48,969 bases of DNA, taken from assembly GCA_016184455.1 (NCBI GenBank), contig JACPCS010000067.1, positions 1 through 48,969 on the forward strand. Direction: 5' to 3'. Of the stretch, positions 7,276 through 15,440 are shown in pieces; the stretch's first letter is position 1; each line of letters opens with the position of its first letter. Source of the stretch: Acidobacteriota bacterium. GTDB taxonomy: Bacteria > Acidobacteriota > Vicinamibacteria > Vicinamibacterales > UBA2999. The notes under the pieces are model-generated. The model was not told where the DNA came from. It did no database searches and saw only the letters and a program-made list of their open reading frames with translations. Both the position numbers and the translations under genes were made by a program.

Positions 7276-8370
7276 GTGGATCTCACGTTCGTCACCATCG
7301 TCGCCGTGGCGCTGTTGGCCTTTGCCAACGGGGCTAACGACGTATCAAAGGGGATCGCCACGCTCGCCGGGAGCCGCCGCGTCAGCTATCGCCAGGCGCT
7401 CGCCTGGGGCACGCTGTGGACGGCCGGTGGCGCTGCGGCGGCTCTGCTGCTGTCGTTCGGCCTGGTGCGCGCGTTCACGTCGGCACTGGTCGAGCCGACG
7501 GTCCTCGCCGCACCGGCGTTTCCGCTTGCCGTCGCCGCGGCCGCGTCTGCCTGGGTGTTGTTGGCCTCGATGACAGGACTGCCCGTCTCGACGACTCACG
7601 CGGTGACCGGGGCCATCGTCGGGGCCGCGGTGGCCGGCGGCGGCGGAGACGCGGTCCGTTGGTGGCTGGTGGCGTCGACCGTTGCGGCGCCGCTGGCCCT
7701 CAGCCCGCTCGCGTCGGCTGTGTGTGCGTACGGCGTGCATGGGGTGGCGAGGCGGGTCGAACACGCCTGCGTCTGTGCGGAGCCAGCCCCCGGCGCACTG
7801 ATTGCTGTTTCCGGCGGCACGTTGATCGCTGCGCAAACCTGTCGGGTTTACGCAGCGCCGGCCGGGTGCGCTTCTGCGCCGCACCGGTGGCGCCTCCTCG
7901 CGGGGCACGTCAGCCACTGGGCGGCAGCCGCGGTGGTGAGCTTCGCCCGGGCGCTGAACGACAGCCCGAAGATTGCGGCGCTCGGCGTCGTAGCGCTCGG
8001 CTCGCGGGAGGCCGGCATTGCCGGCATATTTGCCGTGACCGCCTTCGCGATGACGGCCGGCAGTTTCGTGGCGGGGCTCCGCGTGGCGCGGACGCTCGGC
8101 GACGGGGTCGTGCAGATGCGCACCGACACGGGTCTGGCCGGTGGTCTGGTGACGGCAGGCCTGGTGCTGGCGGCGTCCGTGGTCACGCTGCCGGTGTCGA
8201 CGACGCACGTGGCGACGGGCGCGATCGTCGGCGCGGGCGTGCGGCAGGGCGTCGAGACCGTGCAATGGCGAACCGTCGGCTCGCTGCTGGCCGCCTGGTG
8301 CGTGACGCTGCCGGCCTGCGCCCTCGGCGCCGCGGGGGCTTCCGCGCTGATTGGGGGCTGGCAGCCGTGA
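7276..8370 (+). CDS. PiT-family inorganic phosphate (possibly arsenate) transporter
   Basis: A 364-residue integral membrane protein with the PiT duplicated signature: GANDVSKG near the N-terminus and ALNDSPK after the central loop, each half also carrying a PVSTTHA/V motif. The length fits a short bacterial PiT. PiT carriers move phosphate with H+ or a metal and admit arsenate as an analogue. It begins 9 nt after the radical SAM/ArsM fusion gene, so it is probably the next gene of the nrsF operon. In this setting it could import phosphate to outcompete arsenate, or bring in arsenate as substrate; the sequence does not decide. The GTG at 7276 is the only reasonable start. Confidence 0.85.
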   Translation: MDLTFVTIVAVALLAFANGANDVSKGIATLAGSRRVSYRQALAWGTLWTAGGAAAALLLSFGLVRAFTSALVEPTVLAAPAFPLAVAAAASAWVLLASMTGLPVSTTHAVTGAIVGAAVAGGGGDAVRWWLVASTVAAPLALSPLASAVCAYGVHGVARRVEHACVCAEPAPGALIAVSGGTLIAAQTCRVYAAPAGCASAPHRWRLLAGHVSHWAAAAVVSFARALNDSPKIAALGVVALGSREAGIAGIFAVTAFAMTAGSFVAGLRVARTLGDGVVQMRTDTGLAGGLVTAGLVLAASVVTLPVSTTHVATGAIVGAGVRQGVETVQWRTVGSLLAAWCVTLPACALGAAGASALIGGWQP

Positions 8371-8533
8371 GCTTCGAGCTCGACCCGGGGCGCGGAAGGC
8401 GAGGCATGGCCGTGGTCCTGGACAGTCGCCGCGGTGCGGGGGCGAAGGACTGGGCTTTCCAGGCGATCGGAGGCGGACGCTTGACGGTTGTCGACCGCGC
8501 ACAGACGGTCCGTGAGTGCCGCAGGAGACCAGG

Positions 8534-9874
8534 ATGGACACGATGTTCGATCTGATCGTCATTGGGACGGGGTCTGCCGGAGCCGGGGTCGCGCGCCGGT
8601 GCCGGGCCGCGGGATGGAAGGTCGCCGTTGTGGACTCGCGGCCGTACGGCGGCACATGCGCCCAGCGTGGCTGCGATCCCAAGAAGGTACTCGTCGGTGC
8701 CGCCGAAGCAGTCCACGCGGTTCGGCGTCTCGTCGGCAAAGGCGTTGCGGCTGATGGCCTCGCGATTCAGTGGACGGATCTCGCCCGGTTCAAGCGCACC
8801 TTCACCGACCCTGTCGCCGACCGTTCGGAAGAGGGCTTTACTGCGGCGGGGATCGAAACGCTGCACGGCCGCGCCCGGTTCGTCGACCGCCAGTCGATTC
8901 GCGTGGGCGAACGGATCGTGTCGGCGCGCCACATCCACATCGCCGCGGGCGCGATGCCTGCGAAGCTGCGGATGCCTGGTGAGGACCTGCTGACATCGAG
9001 CGACCAGTTTCTCGAGCTGACCGAGCTGCCGCGGCGGATCATCTTCCTCGGGAGCGGCTTCATCGCGTTCGAGTTCGCGCACGTGTGCGCGGTTGCCGGT
9101 GCTCAGGTGACGATGCTCGAGATGCTCGACCGCCCGCTGGCGGGGTTCGATCCGGACCTCGTCGCGGTGCTCGTCGAAGGCACACGACACATGGGCATCG
9201 AGCTGCACCTTCAGACGAAGGTCCAGCGGGTGGAGCGTGTGACGGATCACCTGGTGGTGACGGCTGAAGGGAACCGCACGTTCGAGGCCGACATGGTTGT
9301 GCACGCTGCCGGACGCGTGCCCGAGATCGAGGATCTGGACCTCGACCAAGGCGGGATCGAGTGGTCGCGAAAAGGGGTACGGGTGAACGAGTACCTCCAG
9401 AGCGTATCGAACCTGGCGGTGTACGCGGCCGGCGACGCTGCCCAGAGCGGGCCGATGCTGACGCCGGTGGCGGGCTACGAAGGGCGCATCGTCGCAGCCA
9501 ACCTCCTCGAGGGGAACACGCGCAAAGCGGAGTACCCGCCCGTTCCGAGCGTCGTCTTCACGCTGCCGCCGCTTGCGTCCGTGGGGCTGCAGGAATCCGC
9601 TGCGCGCGAACAGGGACTTCGCTTCACTACCAATTTCGCCCGAACCGGCGACTGGTACTCGTCGCGCCGCCTTGGTGAGACATGGTCGGCCCACAAGGTC
9701 CTGATGGAAGAGGACAGCGGGCGGATCCTTGGCGCCCATCTGCTCGGACCCGGCAGCGACGAGCTGATAAACGTGTTCGCCCTTGCGATGCGGAGCGGGA
9801 TGCGCGCACAGGACCTCAAAGAGGTGATCTTTGCGTATCCCACACGGGCGTCGGACGTCGCCTACATGGTGTAG
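8534..9874 (+). CDS. Glutathione-reductase-like FAD/NAD(P) oxidoreductase
   Basis: A 446-residue pyridine-nucleotide disulfide oxidoreductase with an FAD motif (GTGSAGAGVA), the active-site pair GGTCAQRGCDPKK, a nucleotide fold (FLGSGFIAFEFA), YAAGDA and a dimer domain. The C-terminal His-Pro-Thr of true glutathione reductase (HPT) is replaced by AYPTRASD, so the usual catalytic His is missing and substrate or mechanism may differ. The ATG at 8534 has AGGAG 7 nt upstream; a GTG at 8516 is possible. It lies 163 nt after the PiT gene, either at the operon end or under its own promoter. The space between holds no convincing gene. A thioredoxin-fold gene converges on it. Confidence 0.85.
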   Translation: MDTMFDLIVIGTGSAGAGVARRCRAAGWKVAVVDSRPYGGTCAQRGCDPKKVLVGAAEAVHAVRRLVGKGVAADGLAIQWTDLARFKRTFTDPVADRSEEGFTAAGIETLHGRARFVDRQSIRVGERIVSARHIHIAAGAMPAKLRMPGEDLLTSSDQFLELTELPRRIIFLGSGFIAFEFAHVCAVAGAQVTMLEMLDRPLAGFDPDLVAVLVEGTRHMGIELHLQTKVQRVERVTDHLVVTAEGNRTFEADMVVHAAGRVPEIEDLDLDQGGIEWSRKGVRVNEYLQSVSNLAVYAAGDAAQSGPMLTPVAGYEGRIVAANLLEGNTRKAEYPPVPSVVFTLPPLASVGLQESAAREQGLRFTTNFARTGDWYSSRRLGETWSAHKVLMEEDSGRILGAHLLGPGSDELINVFALAMRSGMRAQDLKEVIFAYPTRASDVAYMV

Positions 9875-9935
9875 CCGCTTGCGGAGAAGTGTGCCTTGAG
9901 GGCCTCTGCTCCTTTCGGATCCAGGTCAGACGTGG

Positions 9936-10202
9936 TCACCCGGTTGCCGCCGCCTCCAGTCGCTCGCAGTGTGCGGCGAGCTTTTCCGACGTCGGCGCAC
10001 CGTACAGAATGGTGCGGCCGTCGAGCACGATCGCCGGCGTGGCGATGAGGCCGTATCGGCGTGCCTCGTCGAGGTGGTGCAGGACGTCGCGCTCGACGAC
10101 GACGATATCCGGCCGGCTCGCGGCGAACTCCTGTACACGAGCGCGCGCATCAGGGCAGCCCAGACAATGGTCGGCCACGAACAGCTCGATGATATGAGAC
10201 AT
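9936..10202 (-). CDS. Thioredoxin/glutaredoxin-fold small redox protein
   Basis: An 88-residue protein beginning with a beta strand into CLGCPDAR, a CxxC redox motif at the head of the first helix, followed by a predicted beta-alpha-beta fold and the cis-Pro motif ATPAIVLDG. This matches the thioredoxin-like family that includes glutaredoxin-like and MTH895-type proteins. It lacks a signal peptide and so is probably cytoplasmic. It converges on the glutathione-reductase-like gene (stops 62 nt apart), hinting at related thiol chemistry without proof. No clear ribosome site precedes the ATG. Confidence 0.75.
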   Translation of the reverse strand: MSHIIELFVADHCLGCPDARARVQEFAASRPDIVVVERDVLHHLDEARRYGLIATPAIVLDGRTILYGAPTSEKLAAHCERLEAAATG

Positions 10203-10458
10203 GCGGCGAGCGTACCTGATAAGAGCGCAGGTGAAAGTCGACGCGATCGAGAAATACGCATCCGTGTGGGCTGGTTCACAGCCGGTAGGTCATTTGCTTC
10301 ACACGTGAGGTGACGAGCCGAACGAGTGCGGCGCGCTGAGAGCTTCAGATTCTGTGAGCTGACTCACTCACGGCGTCGCGCTCGAGCCTTGTAGCCTGTG
10401 GAAGCATTGCCCTATGCTTTCCGTCGCGCTGTCACTCGCCCACCACGAGGTCGCTGCC

Positions 10459-12033
10459 ATGAAGACCACGCTGCTGTGTCCTGTTCTGTTGTTCGTCTCG
10501 ATGTCGCTCCTCGCATGTGCTGGACCGCAGACTGGGGAGTCGGGGGCGCGGCGCGCGCTTGACGATGCCGCTGAGGCGATGGGCGGGTGGGAGGCGCTGC
10601 GGGCAATTCAGACGCAACGCTTTACCGCCAAAGGGTCCAGTTTCGAACCGATGCAGGGCATGCTTCCGACCGAGACGCGACAGGTCAACACCTTCACCGA
10701 GACGGTGACCCTCGACTTCTCGCGTCCGGCCATGCGGATTGCGTTCGACGGCCAGCGAACGTACCCGGCATCCGGGCCGCTGTCGTTCACAGAGATCGTG
10801 GACGCGCAGAGCGGCTCGCTCCAGCAGGCCGATGGCGCTGCCGGCCCCGCGCCGGTGCGCCTGCACGCCAGCCGGCATGCCGCCAGGCTCCGCGATCTCA
10901 ATCGCATGCCGGCCCGTGTGCTGACGGCGGCGAGCCAGGCCGCCGAGCTCAATCGTGTTCCCGACCGGACGATCGACGGTGTGGCCTACCAGGTCGTCAC
11001 GTACCAGGACGCGGGACAGACCGTCGAGCTGCTCATCGATGGGTCGACGCATCTGCCGGCACGCGTCTCGTACGTGGAAGACGACCCACTCCTCGGCGAC
11101 ACGCGCAACGAGTGGGGATGGTCCGACTGGCGGGAGGTGGGCGACGTCCGGCTTCCGCACAACGAAACGCGCCGGGTCAACGAGCTGGTCATCCGCACGG
11201 CGACCGTCGAGGTGCAGAACAACCCCGCGACGGCGTCAACAGATTTTGCGATTCCCAATGCCGCGCGGCAGCAGCCCGAACAAGGCGAGCGAATCGTGTC
11301 GGAGTGGACCCTGCGCCGGGCAGCGATGGGCGTTGGCTTTGAGGACTACGGCCGCCCGCAGACGGTGGAGCTCGACATGGTCGCGCCCGGGGTGTTTCAC
11401 GCCCGCGGCGGCACGCATCATTCGCTGATCGTGGAGATGCGCGATCACCTGATGGTGATCGAAGCGCCGCTCTTCGAGGAGCGGTCGCGCGCGGTGATCG
11501 ACACCATCAAGGAGAGGCTGCCTGGCAAGCCTATCAGGTTCGTCATGGTGACCCACCACCACAACGACCACTCCGGCGGCATCCGCGCGTACGCCGCGGA
11601 AGGAGCCACCGTCATCGCGCACGCCAGCATCGTTCCGTTCCTTCAAGGTGTGCTCACGCACGCCAAAACCGTTCGCCCGGATGCGCTTGCGCTCGCGCAG
11701 GCGAAGGCGGGGTCGGCCGTGAAAGTCGCGATCGACGCCGTCGAGACGATGAAGGAGTACACGGACGGAAGCCGTGTCGTCCAGGTGCACACCATTCCCA
11801 ACGGTGCACACGCTCAGGGAATGCTTGCGGCATATCTGCCGACGGAGCGCATCATCTTCGTCAGCGACCTCTACTCGCCAGCGCCGGGTGGGAAAGTGGA
11901 TCCGTCGAATGCCAACGCGCGTGCCTTCTATGCGGCGGTCAGGGCCCTCGGGCTCAACGTGGACCGCGTCGTCGGCGGGCATGGCGTCGTCGGCCTCTTC
12001 CGCGACCTGGCAGCGGTGATGGAGAAGGGGTGA
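10459..12033 (+). CDS. Exported MBL-fold metal-dependent hydrolase lipoprotein
   Basis: A 524-residue protein. The N-terminus is a lipoprotein signal (MKTTLLCPVLLF then LLACAG lipobox). Residues ~30-270 form a LolA/beta-rich domain seen before many Acidobacteria hydrolases. Residues ~300-520 form a metallo-beta-lactamase fold with the zinc motif HHHNDHSGG and further His/Asp ligands (NGAHAQG, VSDLYSP, GGHG). The ATG at 10459 is preferred because GAGG lies 8 nt upstream; an ATG at 10414 is in frame but would bury the signal peptide. The substrate is unknown. About 255 nt of non-coding DNA lies upstream, and it appears to be a single-gene unit. Confidence 0.82.
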   Translation: MKTTLLCPVLLFVSMSLLACAGPQTGESGARRALDDAAEAMGGWEALRAIQTQRFTAKGSSFEPMQGMLPTETRQVNTFTETVTLDFSRPAMRIAFDGQRTYPASGPLSFTEIVDAQSGSLQQADGAAGPAPVRLHASRHAARLRDLNRMPARVLTAASQAAELNRVPDRTIDGVAYQVVTYQDAGQTVELLIDGSTHLPARVSYVEDDPLLGDTRNEWGWSDWREVGDVRLPHNETRRVNELVIRTATVEVQNNPATASTDFAIPNAARQQPEQGERIVSEWTLRRAAMGVGFEDYGRPQTVELDMVAPGVFHARGGTHHSLIVEMRDHLMVIEAPLFEERSRAVIDTIKERLPGKPIRFVMVTHHHNDHSGGIRAYAAEGATVIAHASIVPFLQGVLTHAKTVRPDALALAQAKAGSAVKVAIDAVETMKEYTDGSRVVQVHTIPNGAHAQGMLAAYLPTERIIFVSDLYSPAPGGKVDPSNANARAFYAAVRALGLNVDRVVGGHGVVGLFRDLAAVMEKG

Positions 12034-12241
12034 GTCGGGTCGCTGACGGCGGGTCTGGTGTCCGCGTCGGAAGCCGGCGGAACTGTGAGCAGGGTCACAT
12101 TCGTGGAAGCACGTAACGAATCACGCTTGCCCGAGACTATAGTGCCGAGTGCGAGCGCGGGCGTGTCGCACCGCGCGGCAACGGTGATGCGAAGGCACGT
12201 CCGCTGGTCATAAATGAAGAATCACGTCCAAGGAGGCAATT

Positions 12242-12622
12242 ATGGGAAGGGATATCCGCCTGGCCGCGGTCGTGCTGGCCGCGTCCGTCCTGAGCGTCGT
12301 GTCCGCCGGCGCTCAGGCGACGTACGAAGGCACGCTCGTGGACAGCAAGTGTTATCTGGGGATGGGGGAGACCGACAACGACCACGGGTCCATGAAGGCG
12401 TGCGGCACCATGTGCCTGAGGGGAGGGACACCCGCCGGTCTCCTGACCAAGGACAAGCAGTTCCATGCGCTGATCGCGCCGTCGACCTCGCTGGCCGACT
12501 ACGTCGGGCAGCAGATTCGCGTGGTCGGCTCGCTGCACAACGGCGCGATACTCGCGAAGAGTGTGCAGGTGAACAAGGGGGGCCGCTGGGAAGAGGTGAA
12601 GCTCGGAGGAATGGCGAGCTGA
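12242..12622 (+). CDS. Small exported Cys-containing protein, function unknown
   Basis: A 126-residue protein with a clear Sec signal peptide (residues 1-24, ending SAGAQA). The mature part has a single-domain beta-rich look with DSKCYLG, then MKACGTMCLRGG, so three conserved-looking cysteines could bind a metal or form disulfides. AGGAGG is positioned 8 nt before the ATG. A strong hairpin terminator follows 30 nt after the stop. Similar small proteins are common in Acidobacteria, but I cannot name the family with confidence. Confidence 0.75.
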   Translation: MGRDIRLAAVVLAASVLSVVSAGAQATYEGTLVDSKCYLGMGETDNDHGSMKACGTMCLRGGTPAGLLTKDKQFHALIAPSTSLADYVGQQIRVVGSLHNGAILAKSVQVNKGGRWEEVKLGGMAS

Positions 12623-12652
12623 TCGAGGCGGCTGGAGGCGCCAAACGCGGAG

Positions 12653-12687
12653 CGACCGGCATCGAGCGATGCCGGTCGTTCTTGTTT
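12653..12687 (+). terminator. Rho-independent terminator
   Basis: Perfect 11-bp arms (CGACCGGCATC / GATGCCGGTCG) around a GAGC loop are followed by TTCTTGTTT. It closes the 12242-12622 transcript. It also lies only 8 nt before the TTG start of the following sigma gene, so expression of that sigma factor needs readthrough, a promoter inside the annotated start, or a later start. Confidence 0.85.
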
Positions 12688-12694
12688 CACTCAG

Positions 12695-13312
12695 TTGCCC
12701 GAGCGAACTGCTGACGACGAGCGCCTTGGCGCGCTGATGCGTGCCGCGCAGAGCGGAGACGCCACGGCGTACCTGGCAGTACTGCAGGCGATCGCGCCGC
12801 GCGTGCGGCAGACGATCCTGCGGCGACGCGGCCCGGCCGCATCCGCTGACGTCGAGGACCTCGTCCAGGACGTGCTGCTGTCGCTGCACGTCGCGCGCGC
12901 AAGCTACGATCCCGCCCGTCCCTTTCTTCCGTGGTTGCTGGCGATCGTGCGAAACCGGCTGGCAGATGGAGCGCGGCGCTACGCGCGCCGTACGGCACAC
13001 GAGATCCAGGTGGAGGATCTCGAGCTCGCCTCCGGGACGCCTGTCGCCACGAGTCCGGCGGCAGCGCCGGACGAGGGCCGGGCACTGCGGGTCGCAATAG
13101 AGGCACTGCCGTGCCGGCAGCGGCAGGCCGTGGAGCTTCTGAAGCTGCGCGAGCTGTCGCTCAGGGAGGCTGCTGCAGCGACGGGTATGAGCGTGGGCGC
13201 GCTCAAAGTGGCCACCCACCGCGCCATGGCCGCGCTGCGGCGCGCGCTGGCCACCAGCCGACGATTCCCGCGAAGAATCTCGAACTGCTCATGTGCAACC
13301 TCCCTGCGGTGA
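12695..13312 (+). CDS. ECF sigma factor without adjacent anti-sigma gene
   Basis: A 205-residue sigma-70 family protein. Region 2 is clear (VEDLVQDVLLSLHVARASYDP, then LPWLLAIVRNRLADGARRY), and region 4 ends with GMSVGALKVATHRAMAALRRAL. The RPFLPWLLAIxRNRLADG block is, to my memory, characteristic of NrsF-partnered ECF factors, yet no NrsF gene follows; one is 9.5 kb away at 2576. The TTG at 12695 gives the longest protein and lies just after a terminator. An ATG at 12736 (MRAAQSGD) is a credible alternative that would leave room for a promoter. The last ~20 residues after RALATSR look non-conserved. Confidence 0.82.
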   Translation: MPERTADDERLGALMRAAQSGDATAYLAVLQAIAPRVRQTILRRRGPAASADVEDLVQDVLLSLHVARASYDPARPFLPWLLAIVRNRLADGARRYARRTAHEIQVEDLELASGTPVATSPAAAPDEGRALRVAIEALPCRQRQAVELLKLRELSLREAAAATGMSVGALKVATHRAMAALRRALATSRRFPRRISNCSCATSLR

Positions 13313-13335
13313 GGCGACTCATACGTCTGATCACG

Positions 13336-13809
13336 TCAGGGCGTTACCCGCCCGTCCGCCGAAACCGTGAAGGCGAGCCCCGGCTCTGTTCCTGATCCCG
13401 GTGTCGGCACGATGTCGACGAGCCGGACGTCGTTGGCGAAGACATTCCGCGTTGCGGCTCCCGTGGGGTTCTCGTCGCACGCATTGCCGTCGCTCACCCG
13501 AATCGACTGGCGCGTGTTCACAGGAACGTCGACGAAGCCGGTCTCCCACCGGTCCGTGCCGACCGGCGTCATCTCGAACCGATCGAAGTTGCGCCAGCTC
13601 GGATGGATGTGCGTGCGGCCGACGCCCTCGACGCACGCGCGTGCCGAAGGCGACAGATCCGTGCGCGGTATCGTCGATGCGCGATAGACGAAGCGAACGG
13701 TGGTCCTGAAGTTCGTGGGAGCTGGCGATGTCGGAGTCGTCCGACCCCCGCATGCCACGATACCGAACGCGATCACGGCCGCGGCGGCGAACGGTCCTGA
13801 CCTTCTCAT
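13336..13809 (-). CDS. Hypothetical lipoprotein
   Basis: A 157-residue protein starting at ATG 13809 with a hydrophobic lipoprotein signal (AAAAVIAFGIVACGG, lipobox Cys about residue 21), then a Thr/Pro linker and a beta-rich domain with two Cys in RACVEG and GNACDE that may pair. It is probably anchored in the periplasm or outer membrane. It converges on the ECF sigma gene with 23 nt between stops. No known family is recognised. The open frame upstream of 13809 is rejected because it would precede a perfect signal peptide. Confidence 0.68.
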   Translation of the reverse strand: MRRSGPFAAAAVIAFGIVACGGRTTPTSPAPTNFRTTVRFVYRASTIPRTDLSPSARACVEGVGRTHIHPSWRNFDRFEMTPVGTDRWETGFVDVPVNTRQSIRVSDGNACDENPTGAATRNVFANDVRLVDIVPTPGSGTEPGLAFTVSADGRVTP

Positions 13810-14008
13810 GCCCCGGCACCGACTGGCGTTCCCGGACTGTTGACCACGAAAATCGTCTGCAAATGCTGTCCCGATGCAGGCCTCATGGCCAGTGAAAAAA
13901 CCCGCGAGCGTGAGCCGGATCACTATGCGCGGCGAGTCTCCGCATCCGGTCCGGCCTGCGCCACGTCCGGTTGCGCTCGGGCTCATCAGGTGGCGAGCCG
14001 GCGAGGGA

Positions 14009-14260
14009 TTACACAGCCGAGCGCTGGATGGCTTCGGCCTTTAGCTGCTGGCGGAGCGCACCGACGCTCGAATACGTGGAGACACAGTACGGGACCAAGA
14101 CCGTCAGGCCTATCTGGAACGCGCGACTCAGGGATACATCGCCGCGCAGCAGCGCGTCACCATGATTGATGGCGACGAGAATCGCCCCCACGACAACCGC
14201 GGTCCCCAGCGCTCTGCGCACGACAGAGCGCTCGGTCGCCAGGTTCAGCCACGGCGTCAT
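14009..14260 (-). CDS. nrtS: NrtS-type nitrate/nitrite transporter
   Basis: An 83-residue membrane protein with two hydrophobic helices. It has the family pattern of a conserved INHGDALL after the first helix and PYCVSTYSSVGAL at the end of the second. NrtS is a very small nitrate/nitrite transporter. The ATG overlaps the stop of the Crp-family gene by 4 nt, so the two are translationally coupled. That ties the carrier to a cyclic-nucleotide or redox-type regulator. Confidence 0.82.
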   Translation of the reverse strand: MTPWLNLATERSVVRRALGTAVVVGAILVAINHGDALLRGDVSLSRAFQIGLTVLVPYCVSTYSSVGALRQQLKAEAIQRSAV

Positions 14261-14943
14261 GACACGAGCCGAAGCCGCGCCGGGTCGATGATCCGGATGC
14301 TGCGCCGCGTTGCGTCCACGAGACCCTCCTGCTTGAATTCCTGCAACACCACGTTGACCGTTTCCCGTGCGAGGCCGACGAGATTTCCAAGGTCCCGCTG
14401 ATTGAGGCGGATCGGAATGATCACGCCTCCCTTGTCGTTGACACCGTAGTCGCTCGCGATATCGAGCAGCGCATGGGCCACGCGCGCGTGCGCGCTCTTG
14501 AAGAGGAGCTCCTCGATCCGCATCTCGAAGCGCCGCAGTCGAAGCCCCATCAGCTTGGTAATTCGGTACCCGAGCTCCGGCGTCTCCCGTATGAGCCGCA
14601 GCAGCGCGTCGCGGCTGATGGCGCACAGCACGACGTCCTCATGCGCCGTCGCAAGCTGCCCGCGGGGACCGCTGTCGACTACCGCCAGCTCGCCGAAGAT
14701 GTCGCCGGGGTAGAGGAGGGCAAGAATCAGCTCTTCCCGGTTCGCGCCCACCGTCGAAATTCTCACGACACCGACCTTCAGCAGGAAAATGTGATCGCTG
14801 GGGTCTCCGGGTGCGTAGATGCGCTCTCCATGCTTGACATCGAGCATCCGTGTCATCGCCTCGACCTGCCGCTTCTGTGCATCGGTCAACACGTCGAGCA
14901 GCCGGAAACGCTCCAGGTACCACAACTTGGAATGGGCGGCCAT
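14257..14943 (-). CDS. Crp/Fnr-family transcription regulator
   Basis: A 228-residue regulator. Residues ~15-125 form a cyclic-nucleotide-binding beta barrel (YAPGDPSDHIFLLKVGVVRI, PGDIFGELAVVD), followed by a long dimer helix and a winged HTH (LNQRDLGNLVGLARETVNVVLQEF). There is no N-terminal Cys cluster, so it is not an Fe-S Fnr. The typical cAMP-contact Arg-Thr pair is not obvious, so the ligand is open. The ATG at 14943 is chosen because a -10-like TATACT and an inverted repeat overlap it. Longer open frame upstream is non-coding in character. It controls nrtS in cis at least. Confidence 0.85.
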   Translation of the reverse strand: MAAHSKLWYLERFRLLDVLTDAQKRQVEAMTRMLDVKHGERIYAPGDPSDHIFLLKVGVVRISTVGANREELILALLYPGDIFGELAVVDSGPRGQLATAHEDVVLCAISRDALLRLIRETPELGYRITKLMGLRLRRFEMRIEELLFKSAHARVAHALLDIASDYGVNDKGGVIIPIRLNQRDLGNLVGLARETVNVVLQEFKQEGLVDATRRSIRIIDPARLRLVS

Positions 14944-14971
14944 CACGCGGAGTATACGACCACGTGATGGC
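14939..14971 (-). promoter_or_regulatory. Inverted repeat and -10 box overlapping the Crp-family start codon
   Basis: Nine-base perfect arms GCCATCACG (14939-14947) and CGTGATGGC (14963-14971) flank 15 bases that contain a minus-strand TATACT (14951-14956). The expected start point falls at or next to the ATG (14941-14943), implying a leaderless or near-leaderless transcript. No good -35 was found. The repeat could be the protein's own operator or an RNA hairpin covering the start. Confidence 0.5.
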
Positions 14972-14997
14972 TCCGATCGGTGGCAGGCTGCAGCCAG

Positions 14998-15028
14998 AGT
15001 GTGGCCGTGCTCACACTTTGAGTGTGGC
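14998..15028. promoter_or_regulatory. Candidate operator: alternating AGTGTG/CACACT motifs
   Basis: AGTGTGGC occurs at 14998-15005 and 15021-15028, with CACACT at 15012-15017. CACACT-TTG-AGTGTG is a perfect 6-bp inverted repeat, and GTGTG is reminiscent of half of a Crp-type TGTGA site. It lies 70-85 bases upstream of the Crp-family start, the place expected for an activator or autoregulatory site. Confidence 0.4.
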
Positions 15029-15174
15029 AGGAGCGGAGCGAGGATCGATGCCCACAGGCACGGAACGTAGAATGGGCCAGCGTGTCCAGCAGGGAATCTG
15101 CAGTCGAGGGAGCGACAGGGATGATCCCCCGTCACGCCCGGCGACGTCCTGTTCTTCACCAACTCGGGCACGCC

Positions 15175-15440
15175 CTACGGCGGGAAGAACCCGAAGAACG
15201 TGCCCCGGTGCTCGTAGCGTCCGCGTTGGTCAGCCATGACGACATGGAACATTCCGCCGACTCGAGCGTCCGTGTGGACGCTCTCGACGCGGACAGGGGA
15301 ATTCGTCACGGCGACGTCTCGAGGTCCACTGTCAGTCGAGCCATGGCCTGTTCCCAGAACGCCGTCTGACGCTCGATCCACCGGCGCGCCGTGCGAAGCT
15401 CGTCGACGCGTGCCCGGATGACGTGCACCAATCGTAGGTT
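15175..15440 (-). pseudogene. Remnant ArsR-tail / SRPBCC gene pair
   Basis: Reading the minus strand, 15440-15306 encodes an ArsR-like C-terminal helix (RARVDELRTARRWIERQ, then FWEQAMARL) ending in TGA. That stop overlaps the GTG (15309) of a 44-residue frame with the AHSA1/SRPBCC core (VGGMFHVVMADQRGRYEHRG). This GTGA coupling of an ArsR gene to an SRPBCC gene is a familiar operon layout. Both genes are truncated: the ArsR part has no DNA-binding domain, and the SRPBCC part lacks the N-terminal TEPExLxxWW region and the C-terminal half. Confidence 0.6.

Noticed and set aside
8371..8533. Small frame between PiT and the oxidoreductase
   Set aside because: Contains overlapping short frames but no ribosome site or domain.
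13810..14008. Gene between the lipoprotein and nrtS
   Set aside because: Short frames only, none with a domain or ribosome site.
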